A stretch of 64,000 bases of DNA from an uncultured Acidimicrobiales bacterium (GTDB lineage Bacteria > Actinomycetota > Acidimicrobiia > Acidimicrobiales > SZUA-35): positions 218,524 to 282,523 of the forward strand of contig CALAJV010000011.1 of assembly GCA_937922805.1 (NCBI GenBank). Reading direction: 5' to 3'. Under the pieces are notes generated by a model, which made no database searches, was not told where the DNA came from, and worked only from the letters and a program-made list of their open reading frames with translations. Position numbers and translations under genes: made by a program. Shown one piece after another: positions 1 to 7,691 of the stretch. The first letter of the stretch is position 1. Each line of letters starts with the position of its first letter.

Positions 1-190
1 CTTAGGTCGAGCCGTTATCGAAGCCATGATAAAAGATGGGGTTATAGAAACTCGCCCTGGAGACGATGATCCGGGAGCGATTAAGCTCATGCACAAGCTG
101 GCGGAGAAGAGCCGAAACCGTTGGCCCGAGTGGGCTAACGGCGAGGCCCGGGTTGGGCTACCGAACCCGACGGTTAAAGCTCGCTCGTAG
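1..190 (+). CDS. 3' end of a gene entering from the left edge, function unknown
   Basis: Only the last 62 codons are present. The frame opens at base 2 and ends with TAG at 188-190. The visible tail is hydrophilic, with several acidic residues followed by a basic helical stretch and a short end containing Pro and Asn. I see no recognisable motif. It converges on the next gene, whose stop codon lies 9 bases further on, so their 3' ends almost touch and no terminator hairpin is obvious between them. Confidence 0.6.
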   Translation, partial: LGRAVIEAMIKDGVIETRPGDDDPGAIKLMHKLAEKSRNRWPEWANGEARVGLPNPTVKARS

Positions 191-199
191 AGCTAACCA

Positions 200-1591
200 C
201 TAATCGTCGGCTGAGACAGTCCGCTGTGGGCTTGGGCGCTCAGGTGGGGGCGCCCCGTTTCCTTTGGTGGCGCCGGTCGGCGGTTTGGTTCCGTTGGTTC
301 CCGGTAGGTGTTGGGGGCCGGCGAGAACGTCGGCGATTCGCTGAGCCATCAACGTTGCGTAGTCGTCGGTAATCCCGATCGGCGTTCCATCGATTCGCTG
401 GCCGAGGTGATTGGTTACGTGGCAAGTTCCGTCGTCATTAATGGTTAGTACCGTTCCGCAATATGGCGGTAGATCATCGATGGTTTCACCGATGACGATT
501 AGACCGATCTCGTTGTCTTGAACCGCTTGTTCGTCGAATCCGGCCCCTTCGAAATTCTCCATGCCGTCGGCAATGGTCACGCAGTAGTTGGCCGATCCGG
601 TCGGGAACATCGACGGTGGCAACTCAGCTGTCCATCGCCAATCATCGGCGTTTCCAGTTCCAGTTGTTACTGAGAACTCGAGATCGCCCGGAGCGCTCAA
701 TGAAGCGAGAGAAAGGAGGGCGAAGCGAACACATGAAAGAACTGCGCTCCGTCGACCGACAACCCCCAAGGGGCCAAACAGCAGGTTGGCCGTTACGGGC
801 ACCCACGGTAGACAGCTCAGCTGGCTGATGGGGTCGTGGAGGTTAGCTGGGATCTTGCTTGGCTCGTCGAAGCGGGGCTCCCACGGGATCGAGGCGTAGG
901 CAATGGCGAATCGGGCGAACAGCGGATGATCAACAGCTCGTTCCCACAGCCCGGGGTCGAGCCGTCGTAGCCTGCTTTGTAGCTCTTCAGGGTCGGGATG
1001 ATGATTTCGCTGTCGTTCTGCCACTGCGGAACGAGCCCGACGAATCTCTTCGAGAAACTCCCAGGATGCCGGATCAAGACGAGGGCTTGGCGTGCCGTTT
1101 CCCGATTGGCTAAGGAGCGAAGATAACCATGACCCGTCGGCCGCTAACGCCGTTCCCTCACCGGATGGAAAGTCAGGCACAGCAATAACTTTCGGAGACC
1201 GGCGAGTGGCGTTCACCTGACGAAGGCGGGACGCAGTTGAAACGGGTGGCCGTGGAGGGCGAAGCACGAAGCATGCGGTCTCGACATTCAACACGACGTT
1301 GCCAACCTGGGTTGGCTGAACGACCTTTACCTCATCAAGGTGGGCGGGAGCGGTACCAGGGATGAGGACCACATCGTTTTGATCGTTGATGGTGAGCGTG
1401 AATCCATGCCCCCCGCCTGATTCGCTGAATTCGAACGAACCGGTGTAGAGGTCCATGGTGGAGCCAGCGGTCAAGCCTGCAACCTGCCGCATATGCAAAA
1501 CAGGCTCGGGGTTAGACACGATGCGGGCTGAATGATCGGGCAAATGGACAACGTTCGGTGTCGGGTCCACCGGATTCCCAGATTGACTCAT
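200..1591 (-). CDS. FHA/FtsK-like (EssC/EccC-type) N-terminal half without ATPase domains
   Basis: The product has 463 residues. The ATG at 1591 is preceded by GGAAGGT with a 9-base spacer, so the upstream in-frame start at 1645 is rejected. Residues about 25-110 look like a beta-rich FHA-like module ending in an F-x-x-RPPR motif. Residues about 185-400 resemble the region that precedes the motor in actinobacterial FHA-FtsK/SpoIIIE proteins: a basic helical stretch, an RRLDPGLWER motif (LWER near 215), a GPLGVVG motif near 273 and an LPPYCGTVL motif. In that family two or three P-loop ATPase domains should follow, but here the protein ends in a disordered Pro/Gly/Thr tail. There is no Walker A motif. 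It may be an assembly or regulatory partner of a type VII-like secretion motor, or a remnant of one. The family link is from memory of motif order and the function is inferred. Confidence 0.65.
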   Translation of the reverse strand: MSQSGNPVDPTPNVVHLPDHSARIVSNPEPVLHMRQVAGLTAGSTMDLYTGSFEFSESGGGHGFTLTINDQNDVVLIPGTAPAHLDEVKVVQPTQVGNVVLNVETACFVLRPPRPPVSTASRLRQVNATRRSPKVIAVPDFPSGEGTALAADGSWLSSLLSQSGNGTPSPRLDPASWEFLEEIRRARSAVAERQRNHHPDPEELQSRLRRLDPGLWERAVDHPLFARFAIAYASIPWEPRFDEPSKIPANLHDPISQLSCLPWVPVTANLLFGPLGVVGRRSAVLSCVRFALLSLASLSAPGDLEFSVTTGTGNADDWRWTAELPPSMFPTGSANYCVTIADGMENFEGAGFDEQAVQDNEIGLIVIGETIDDLPPYCGTVLTINDDGTCHVTNHLGQRIDGTPIGITDDYATLMAQRIADVLAGPQHLPGTNGTKPPTGATKGNGAPPPERPSPQRTVSADD

Positions 1592-1861
1592 CGTTTTGCC
1601 ACCTTCCCCGTTCGGCAACCCTCGGCGAGGGTGAGTAGACAACAACCATCAGTCTAAATGGTCAATGATGTTGGTGAGAGGCTAAACCGGTCTGGCGGCA
1701 AGAATTTACCGAAATCGCCAAGTTCGAAGCACCGTATCTGCGTCATATCCCCCCAATATCGAGCATTTGCTGAAATTTTCTTCATCGAGGCCAGGAACTT
1801 TTGGCCCGTTGGATGTTACTTCCGATTGGTGGAGGCCATTAGCAATCTCCGGGGAGGGTCC

Positions 1862-3133
1862 ATGGTTGAGTATCGGTCAGTCGGGGCTGCTAGCCCGGGC
1901 CGTTCTGCCAGTTCGCCGCGTGGAACAGTTATCACTCGATACTTCCTTGCGGTCGCGGTCGTCGGCTTCTTCTTCGGATTCCTTTTCGTCGATCTCCAGC
2001 CCAGAGAGCAGTTTACTAACCGAAGCTCGGCTGGTCTGATTGGCTCTGCTGTGGCTGACGGGCTGGGACCGCACCTGTCTGAGGTTCGAGTATCCGATGG
2101 GGTTAGAGACAATTCGATCGATGGGAAACGCTCGATCTGTCGCGAGCCGTCGATCGATCTCGAAGGTGGAGTTATCGAGGCTCCGTGGTTTTCGGCCTCA
2201 ACGTCGGGGGTGGTGATCGAGCCGGGAGCCCTGGGGGCCAAAGTCTTCTTCGCCGAGGAGTGGGGTGCTTTCACAGTGGCCGGATCTCCAACATCGATTG
2301 CGGGCTGTAGCCAGATTCAATTCTCGCTGGCGGCGTCGGCGGACAATCCGACATTGGTGTTGCATTTAACCGGGGCCGAGAACGAAAGTTACGGTTCCGT
2401 CGTGGTTAATCAACCCGAGTTTGTCGCAAAAGGGAAGATTAGTTCAGTACCAAGAAAAGTGACTGTTCCGTTGAGGTTGTTCTCGGTGCCGGAGGGGAAC
2501 GTTGCTGGCATCTCGCTGGTCAATGAAAGTGGGGTACGAGATCTTTCGATCCTGATCGACCGGTTTGAGTTTTTGCCGGACTCCGCCCTCGACACCGGAT
2601 CGATCGTCGGTCAAGCTTCCGCTGATCAGTCTGGGGCAACCGCACCCAAAACCGAAGATCGGCCGGTCGACCCATCGCCCTTGTCAGCCACATCTTCGAG
2701 CAGGCTCGATGAGAGCGGAGCGGTGGCGTGCCAAACCATCTTTGATCAAAATTTGTCGTCTGAATGGCACCATGCCTCGTGGGGGTTCTCACTATCCGAG
2801 GTTGGATCAGAGGCGAGGATCACGTTCCCGAACTACTGGGGCGCACTGTCGTTCCAAAGTCATGGGCGGCCGGTCGATGTTAGCCAGTGTCAAGATTTGC
2901 GGATTCAGATGTCCGCATCAGCCGACACAAGCTTCGTTGTCCAGATCCAAACTGTTGGGGCCACACCAGCGGGCGAAGCTGTCGTTGAGGTTGGCCAGAA
3001 CCCCGAAGAGGTTGTCATACCCCTGGACACATTCGGTTTGATCGATAGCAAAGTAACGCGGGTTTCGATCGTCAACCAGGCGGAGATTGAAGGAATCGAG
3101 CTGACGTTGATTGCGGCTGCGTTTACCGACTGA
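1862..3133 (+). CDS. Membrane-anchored protein with two jelly-roll-like ectodomain repeats
   Basis: The product has 423 residues. The start at 1862 is chosen because GGGGAGGG lies just upstream and the longer in-frame extension to 1658 has no protein-like character. A single membrane segment lies near residues 25-45 (rich in Phe, Val and Gly), so most of the chain should be outside. Two beta-rich modules follow, about residues 105-240 and 280-422, joined by a Ser/Pro-rich linker. Each has a pattern of Trp-x-x-Ala-Ser/Ser-Thr, then EEWGAF or YWGALS, one Cys, a VPL or IPL strand and a V-x-x-[IV]-S-[IL]-V-N strand. The layout suggests a carbohydrate-binding or galactose-binding-like fold. The same pattern occurs in the ectodomain of the kinase at 4376. 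Ligand unknown. Confidence 0.7.
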   Translation: MVEYRSVGAASPGRSASSPRGTVITRYFLAVAVVGFFFGFLFVDLQPREQFTNRSSAGLIGSAVADGLGPHLSEVRVSDGVRDNSIDGKRSICREPSIDLEGGVIEAPWFSASTSGVVIEPGALGAKVFFAEEWGAFTVAGSPTSIAGCSQIQFSLAASADNPTLVLHLTGAENESYGSVVVNQPEFVAKGKISSVPRKVTVPLRLFSVPEGNVAGISLVNESGVRDLSILIDRFEFLPDSALDTGSIVGQASADQSGATAPKTEDRPVDPSPLSATSSSRLDESGAVACQTIFDQNLSSEWHHASWGFSLSEVGSEARITFPNYWGALSFQSHGRPVDVSQCQDLRIQMSASADTSFVVQIQTVGATPAGEAVVEVGQNPEEVVIPLDTFGLIDSKVTRVSIVNQAEIEGIELTLIAAAFTD

Positions 3134-3191
3134 GGCCCGGGATCGAGCCTCAGTCGTCAACGTTCAACGCCAGTCAGGCGGCGTCGTTTTT
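3128..3191 (+). terminator. Two hairpins after the jelly-roll gene, the second followed by T5
   Basis: A perfect 9-bp inverted repeat (3128-3136 with 3147-3155, 10-base loop) overlaps the stop codon. A second short stem (ACGCC at 3167-3171 with GGCGT at 3180-3184) is followed by CGTTTTTC, so TTTTT occupies 3187-3191. This looks like an intrinsic terminator placed between two convergent genes. The assignment is by sequence only. Confidence 0.45.
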
Positions 3192-3203
3192 CTTATGGGA
3201 GAA

Positions 3204-3494
3204 TCAGTGAGCAACGTCGCCGACGACTAGTTCAGGCGTCACGTTGGTGTAGTTCGGCACGTCACCCATTACTGCCGCTCCGTGTTCAGCCATGGCCGAG
3301 TCCCATGCGTCCTTACTGGCAACGGTGCACCACCCAATAGCGGCCCACGGGCCGGAACTAACGGTGGAGGCCCCCCACCCAGTGCAAGCATCACCAAGGG
3401 CATTGGCCAACATCGGCATGTGTTTCTCACAGTAATAATCCATGTCGAATGAAGAATCGTCGGTTTTTGGGTACAGAATGTGGACTGAGATCAT
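3204..3494 (-). CDS. EthD-family small protein
   Basis: The product has 96 residues. The ATG at 3494 gives a protein beginning with the typical EthD strand (ISVHILYP), then an F-x-x-x-YYCEKHMPM motif in which the His-Met-Pro is characteristic. The end is a beta strand followed by VVGDVAH. EthD proteins are dimeric ferredoxin-like alpha/beta barrels, known first from an ETBE-degradation operon; most have no established reaction. The open frame extends upstream to 3758, but that part overlaps the sigma-factor gene on the other strand and is not EthD-like. The gene is divergent from the sigma factor and convergent with the jelly-roll gene, so it is probably its own transcription unit. Confidence 0.8.
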   Translation of the reverse strand: MISVHILYPKTDDSSFDMDYYCEKHMPMLANALGDACTGWGASTVSSGPWAAIGWCTVASKDAWDSAMAEHGAAVMGDVPNYTNVTPELVVGDVAH

Positions 3495-3629
3495 CCCGAT
3501 AGCGTCGCACAAACTCTTCGGCTCGGCAATTTTCTCTCTTACTAGTTTGCTTAACACTTGTTTGGATATCGAGATTCTGGTGTGGTTGGTTGAGAGCAAA
3601 GAAGCAGTTCGTTTCCCGAACGTGCTGGT

Positions 3630-4283
3630 TTGGGGCACAATGGGTCTACCGTGTCTTCCTCCGACGTTGCCTCCGCCTTTGCCCGCTTTGATCGTGGTGC
3701 CCGGCGTGAACTTATCCAGCTGACCGCCGAGTATTCTTCGCTTACTGCTGAAGACCAAGGTGGCTTGCTTGACGGCTTAGCTGAACGGGCCGCTCTCGGT
3801 TCTCGGGATGCGCTCGATGTTTTGCTTGAAGTTGTCGACAACTTCCGATTGGCGGTGCCTTCAGTTCGACGTCTTGTCGCTGACGATCACTCCGTTGAAG
3901 AGATCGCTCAGGATGTGCTTGTTGCGATTGCCCGATCGATATCGAATTTTGAGGGCCGGTCAGCGTTCCGGTCGTGGATGTATGGGGTCTCCCGCAATCA
4001 GGCGAAACTCTTTCTACGCGGTCAATCTCGTCGACCAGTGCCGGTGGAACCAATTGACCAAGCTGGGGTAGCGATGCATCTCAGCTCACTCGTGGCTCGG
4101 CGCGAAACGCTCGACAACACGATCCAACTGTTGCCGCTGGTCTATCGAGATGCGGTGGTCTTGCGAGACGTTGAACAGCTAACGTACGCTGAGATCGGAC
4201 AACGACTCGGTATCGAAGTCAATACGGTGCGATCAAGGATCGCCCGAGGGCGAGCTTTGCTCTCAGTCGAACTAGCTTCATAG
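3630..4283 (+). CDS. ECF-type RNA polymerase sigma factor
   Basis: The product has 217 residues. Sigma region 2 spans about residues 60-130, with the E-x-x-QDV core-binding helix and a F-x-x-W promoter-melting helix (SAFRSWMYGVSRNQA). Sigma region 4 spans about residues 160-215, with LPLVYRDAVVLRDVEQLTYAEIG and a final helix VNTVRSRIARGR that would read the -35 element. The N-terminus is about 50 residues longer than in minimal ECF sigmas. The start is uncertain: TTG at 3630 or GTG at 3651, neither with a clear Shine-Dalgarno. No anti-sigma gene is adjacent. Instead a transmembrane Ser/Thr kinase starts 92 bases downstream on the same strand, which suggests control by phosphorylation, as in known kinase-linked ECF groups. 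That link is inference. Confidence 0.88.
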   Translation: MGHNGSTVSSSDVASAFARFDRGARRELIQLTAEYSSLTAEDQGGLLDGLAERAALGSRDALDVLLEVVDNFRLAVPSVRRLVADDHSVEEIAQDVLVAIARSISNFEGRSAFRSWMYGVSRNQAKLFLRGQSRRPVPVEPIDQAGVAMHLSSLVARRETLDNTIQLLPLVYRDAVVLRDVEQLTYAEIGQRLGIEVNTVRSRIARGRALLSVELAS

Positions 4284-4375
4284 GTCCAGCGAGTTCATTG
4301 TTGTTGTTCTAACTGTTGGCTTATCTGTTGGTCCGTGCCGCTAGTACTGATTGGTGTGGGCTATAGGCTGAGGTC

Positions 4376-5824
4376 ATGGCTGATCTGAGCGGAACGAGGC
4401 TCGGCCGCTTACAGATCCACGAAGTAATTGGAACTGGCGGCTTTTGTTCGGTGTACCGCGCCTACGACGAAGGGTTAGATACCCTCGTCGCGGTCAAAGT
4501 GTTAGCTGAAAACCATAGTTTCGATGTTGAAGCGCGTGAGCGGTTCCTTGCTGAGGGACGCCTTTTGCGTCGGGTAGAAGATCCGGCTGTCTTGCAGGTG
4601 TTCGACGTTGGCGAAACGGCGAGTAATCAGCCCTACTTGGTCTTGCAATACGCTCCAGGGGGAAGCTTGGCCGATCGTCTTTCGTCCCCAGATGTCGTGG
4701 TTGACTGGCGAGATCTTGAATCGTTAGCCGACGTGATAGCCGGTGCCCTTGGCGCACTTCACGACGTCGGCATCGTTCATCGCGATGTTTCTCCATCCAA
4801 CATTTTTATTGCCGGTGACGTATCCCAACCGGACGATCTCGAACACCGAGTGATAGGAGACGGTGAGCGTTTTGTGCTTGGCGATCTTGGACTAGCAAAG
4901 GATGTGGCTCGATCGTCGGGGGTAACGGTTGGCGCCGGTACGCCGAAGTTCGCCTCTCCCGAACAGATGCATGCCACGGCCTCGGTTGGCCCGGTTGCTG
5001 ATGTTTACGGGGCCTCGGCTTTGGTCGAACACATGGCGTCCGGCAGCAGGTACGAAAATGAGATTCGTCGACGAGTCGAGCCAGGCTTAGCCGAGGACCC
5101 AACAGATCGGCCTCAAGATATCTCAAGCTGGCGCGATCAGCTCGGCGACTTCTCAGAGCTGTCGAGCGAATCGTCGAGCAGTACTCAATCAGCCACCCAG
5201 CCCCCGGGTCGTCGACGTCAGCGCCCGACGATGGTCGGACTAGCTCTGTTCACGATTGGGGTCGGAATATTCGTTGCGGCCATGTTGATTAGCCGCCCGA
5301 CGAACCTTGATGGTGATCTGGTCAACAGCGCATCCTCGGGCGATGAGGCTGGCCAGCTAGTTATCTTTGCTGACGGTTTAGGGGCTGGATGGTTCGACGC
5401 ATCGTGGAGCACCGTTGACAACCTCGACCCCGATTCAGGTGAGATCGAAGTCGAAGAGTGGGGGGCGTTATCGGTCGAACGGGGAGAGGCCCAGATGGTT
5501 GCCTTGTCTAGCTCAGTCCTGGTTGAGCTTGAAACTATCGAGCCAGCTGATCCAAATCAGGCTCGGATCGCGGTTCGAATAAACGACGAAGAAGGTCGCC
5601 AATTGAAACCTTGTCTTGTGACCGGTTCCAACTTTAGTCGGGTCGCCGACGGGCGAATTGAGGTTGCGGTGCCCTTGGATGAATTGGGCTCGACCAACGG
5701 TGGGGTGAGCAGGGTTAGCGTCTTGGCCCAAGGGGCTGGCCGGCTCCGGTTTCGCCTACATCGTCTCTGGTTCGGACCGACGCCTAGCTGGGTAGCGGCA
5801 GACGCAACCTGTGCTGAACGTTAG
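4376..5824 (+). CDS. Transmembrane Ser/Thr protein kinase with jelly-roll-like ectodomain
   Basis: The product has 482 residues. The kinase domain covers about residues 10-256: glycine loop GTGGFCSVY (19-27), ATP lysine K41, helix-C glutamate E60, HRD at 135-137, N142, DLG at 170-172 in place of DFG, and SPE at 194-196. The catalytic-loop lysine expected at position 139 is Ser (HRDVSPSN), and the C-lobe is short. A Ser/Gln linker and basic patch lead to one membrane helix (285-304). The outer domain (about 325-482) carries the motifs W-x-x-ASW, EEWGALS, VPL and VSRVSV, as in the protein at 1862. It should sense an extracellular ligand and phosphorylate a cytoplasmic target, possibly the sigma factor encoded just upstream. 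Confidence 0.88.
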   Translation: MADLSGTRLGRLQIHEVIGTGGFCSVYRAYDEGLDTLVAVKVLAENHSFDVEARERFLAEGRLLRRVEDPAVLQVFDVGETASNQPYLVLQYAPGGSLADRLSSPDVVVDWRDLESLADVIAGALGALHDVGIVHRDVSPSNIFIAGDVSQPDDLEHRVIGDGERFVLGDLGLAKDVARSSGVTVGAGTPKFASPEQMHATASVGPVADVYGASALVEHMASGSRYENEIRRRVEPGLAEDPTDRPQDISSWRDQLGDFSELSSESSSSTQSATQPPGRRRQRPTMVGLALFTIGVGIFVAAMLISRPTNLDGDLVNSASSGDEAGQLVIFADGLGAGWFDASWSTVDNLDPDSGEIEVEEWGALSVERGEAQMVALSSSVLVELETIEPADPNQARIAVRINDEEGRQLKPCLVTGSNFSRVADGRIEVAVPLDELGSTNGGVSRVSVLAQGAGRLRFRLHRLWFGPTPSWVAADATCAER

Positions 5825-5892
5825 TCTTGATCGTGTTGCGGGTGGATGTTTCTGTCGGCCTTATCGGGACGATCCAGGGCTAGCGGTTCCCG

Positions 5893-6765
5893 CTAAGCCG
5901 CCCGGTACGAGGATGCGCAGATCAGTTCGGACTTGATTGTGTCAACAAGCGCTTCCACCGCCTCGGGCCGTTCCCCTGGGACGGTCCGGATAATTTGATT
6001 GATCTTCGGTAAGGGCTCCATGCTTGCCGACGGCTTCCACTCGACTACATCACCCCCGAGGTAACGAGCGCTCATCGCTGCCACTCCGATGCCGGCTTCG
6101 ACGGCCGCTCGAACGTCGGCCGAGGTCGCCGCGGAGAAGACTGTTCTGTGCTTGATGCCGGCTCGGCTGAGGATGTCGTGAGTGAACTCGTTGTAGTAAC
6201 AGTGGTGGCCGAAGTCGAGAATCGGAACAACTTCGCCATCGAACGACTCGGCCGCGGATGTGACGAACACTAAATCTTCGGACCATAAGACGATGTCGGT
6301 GGACTGCACACCCTCATCTTTTACCTGAAAGATGGCGACATCGATCTCACCATCGGCAACCCACTCGGTCAACGCCCCGGTGTGGTCGACCGAGAACTGC
6401 ACCTCGGTTCCTGGGTGCTTGCGACGAAAGGCTCCGAGGATCGCTGCGATCTGCTCCATATCGATCTCGCCGTTGGAGCTGAGCGAGACTTCACCGGCCA
6501 GGTCTGAGCTCGATAGTCGGGCGGCCGCTTGATCATGCAACTCGACCATAGCTCTAGCGTCGGGCAGCAAGGCCCGCCCCGCTCGGGTTGGGCGAAGTGT
6601 GTGCCCATCGCGAATTAGGAGTGGCTGTCCGGCTCGTTCTTCGAGTCGTTGAACCTTCCGACTTACAGCGGATTGACCCATGTGGAGGCGTTCGGCTGCT
6701 CGAGTCATACCTCCGCTATCGAGAACGGCTAGTAGAACTCGTAGGGATTCAATGTCGAGGTTCAT
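5893..6765 (-). CDS. LysR-family transcriptional regulator
   Basis: The product has 290 residues, the usual length for the family. The start at 6765 places the winged helix-turn-helix at residues 1-60, with the typical pattern GMTRAAERLHMGQSAVSR followed by L-x-x-R-x-G-x-x-L. Residues about 90-285 form the periplasmic-binding-protein-like effector domain. The long upstream extension to 6873 is not conserved in character. The gene is divergent from a small gene starting at 6862, so the 96-base interval between them is the probable autoregulatory site. The stop codon lies in a 6-bp hairpin (5881-5895) in a convergent gap after the kinase gene. Effector unknown. Confidence 0.92.
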   Translation of the reverse strand: MNLDIESLRVLLAVLDSGGMTRAAERLHMGQSAVSRKVQRLEERAGQPLLIRDGHTLRPTRAGRALLPDARAMVELHDQAAARLSSSDLAGEVSLSSNGEIDMEQIAAILGAFRRKHPGTEVQFSVDHTGALTEWVADGEIDVAIFQVKDEGVQSTDIVLWSEDLVFVTSAAESFDGEVVPILDFGHHCYYNEFTHDILSRAGIKHRTVFSAATSADVRAAVEAGIGVAAMSARYLGGDVVEWKPSASMEPLPKINQIIRTVPGERPEAVEALVDTIKSELICASSYRAA

Positions 6766-6861
6766 ACCAAAACCGTACCCGATACCACGATGACAAACTG
6801 GAATATAAACCATCTGATTATGTCGCTGGCGCATATCACGTTGGGGGTGGAGAATGAACTC

Positions 6862-7191
6862 ATGACCGATCAACAGAACCCCAACTCAGTGTTCGACCCG
6901 AAAGCGTTTCGCGAGGCGATGGGTCCCGGATACGGCGTGGCGTCGTTCCGAGAGCAGGCAGCGTTCACCGGTCAGAGCGCCACAGCAAGGCAATCGCTGC
7001 CGCCTTCGGATAGTTCGCTTTCCTCAAAGCCTGCTGCGAAACGTCGTGTGAGCGCTCATGAAACCTGGCTCGTGTCGCTGCACCATCAACTGTTGCTGCG
7101 GGTGGATCACTTGTTTGAGCGCAGCCATAGTTTCACCCAAACGCGGTTGTCGAAGTTCGAAGATCCTCAACCAGTTCAGACCTGCTGCTAA
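6862..7191 (+). CDS. Small hypothetical protein divergent from the LysR gene
   Basis: The product has 109 residues if ATG 6862 is used; GGTGGAG ends 9 bases before it. The frame is open further upstream to 6790, but that part overlaps the LysR promoter. The N-terminal half is polar and the C-terminal half has a hydrophobic helix (VSLHHQLLLRVDHLF) and ends with two cysteines. No family is recognised. The divergent placement makes it a candidate target of the LysR regulator. It may not be a real gene. Confidence 0.45.
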   Translation: MTDQQNPNSVFDPKAFREAMGPGYGVASFREQAAFTGQSATARQSLPPSDSSLSSKPAAKRRVSAHETWLVSLHHQLLLRVDHLFERSHSFTQTRLSKFEDPQPVQTCC

Positions 7192-7208
7192 GCGTTAGAA
7201 ACCTCTGC

Positions 7209-7631
7209 TTACAACGTCGGCAGCTGGTCGGGCATCAACGCGGTTCCGCTTTGCCGTTGAGCGTCGATTAAGTCCCGATCGCAGGTCCAACAAAGATACT
7301 CGGAGTTGGTTGACACGATTGAAAGTTGGGTGCCCCGTGATTTCTCGATGACTGCGACCGGCGCAGCGTAAAGATCTCCTTGGCCACATCGAGCGCAGCG
7401 CCGCTGCGGGTCTCGATCCCATTGGGTTGCACAGGCACCGCAAGTAATTCGTATCAGCGCCTCGATTCGTTCGCCTTGTAAATCATCAGTTTCACGGCAC
7501 TGGGGGCAAGCGATTTCATCGTTGTGGGCCTTAGCCGATGCGGGGCTGTTGGCAGAACCGGGTTGTTGTTGATCTGGCTGTCCAGATTGGGGAGCAGGAT
7601 GTGAACCCATAACTGGCAATTCTAGGGGCAT
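7209..7631 (-). CDS. Zinc-ribbon protein, function unknown
   Basis: The product has 140 residues. The start at 7631 has GAGG 7 bases upstream; an internal ATG at 7610 is an alternative. After a Pro/Gln-rich disordered N-terminus there are four Cys pairs: CPQC, CGAC, CARC and CWTC. This spacing fits one or two structural zinc ribbons. Such proteins often take part in protein-protein or nucleic-acid contacts, but no specific role can be read here. It is divergent from the LCP gene (61 bases between starts). Confidence 0.7.
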   Translation of the reverse strand: MPLELPVMGSHPAPQSGQPDQQQPGSANSPASAKAHNDEIACPQCRETDDLQGERIEALIRITCGACATQWDRDPQRRCARCGQGDLYAAPVAVIEKSRGTQLSIVSTNSEYLCWTCDRDLIDAQRQSGTALMPDQLPTL

Positions 7632-7691
7632 TCGGCGGCCTCAGAATGCGATCGACGCCCCGACGGCCGTGTTGTTAGCTAAGTTGACCTT

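Noticed and set aside
1658..1861. Longer N-terminus of the jelly-roll protein
   Set aside because: A strong GGGGAGGG ribosome site precedes ATG 1862 and the extension is not protein-like.
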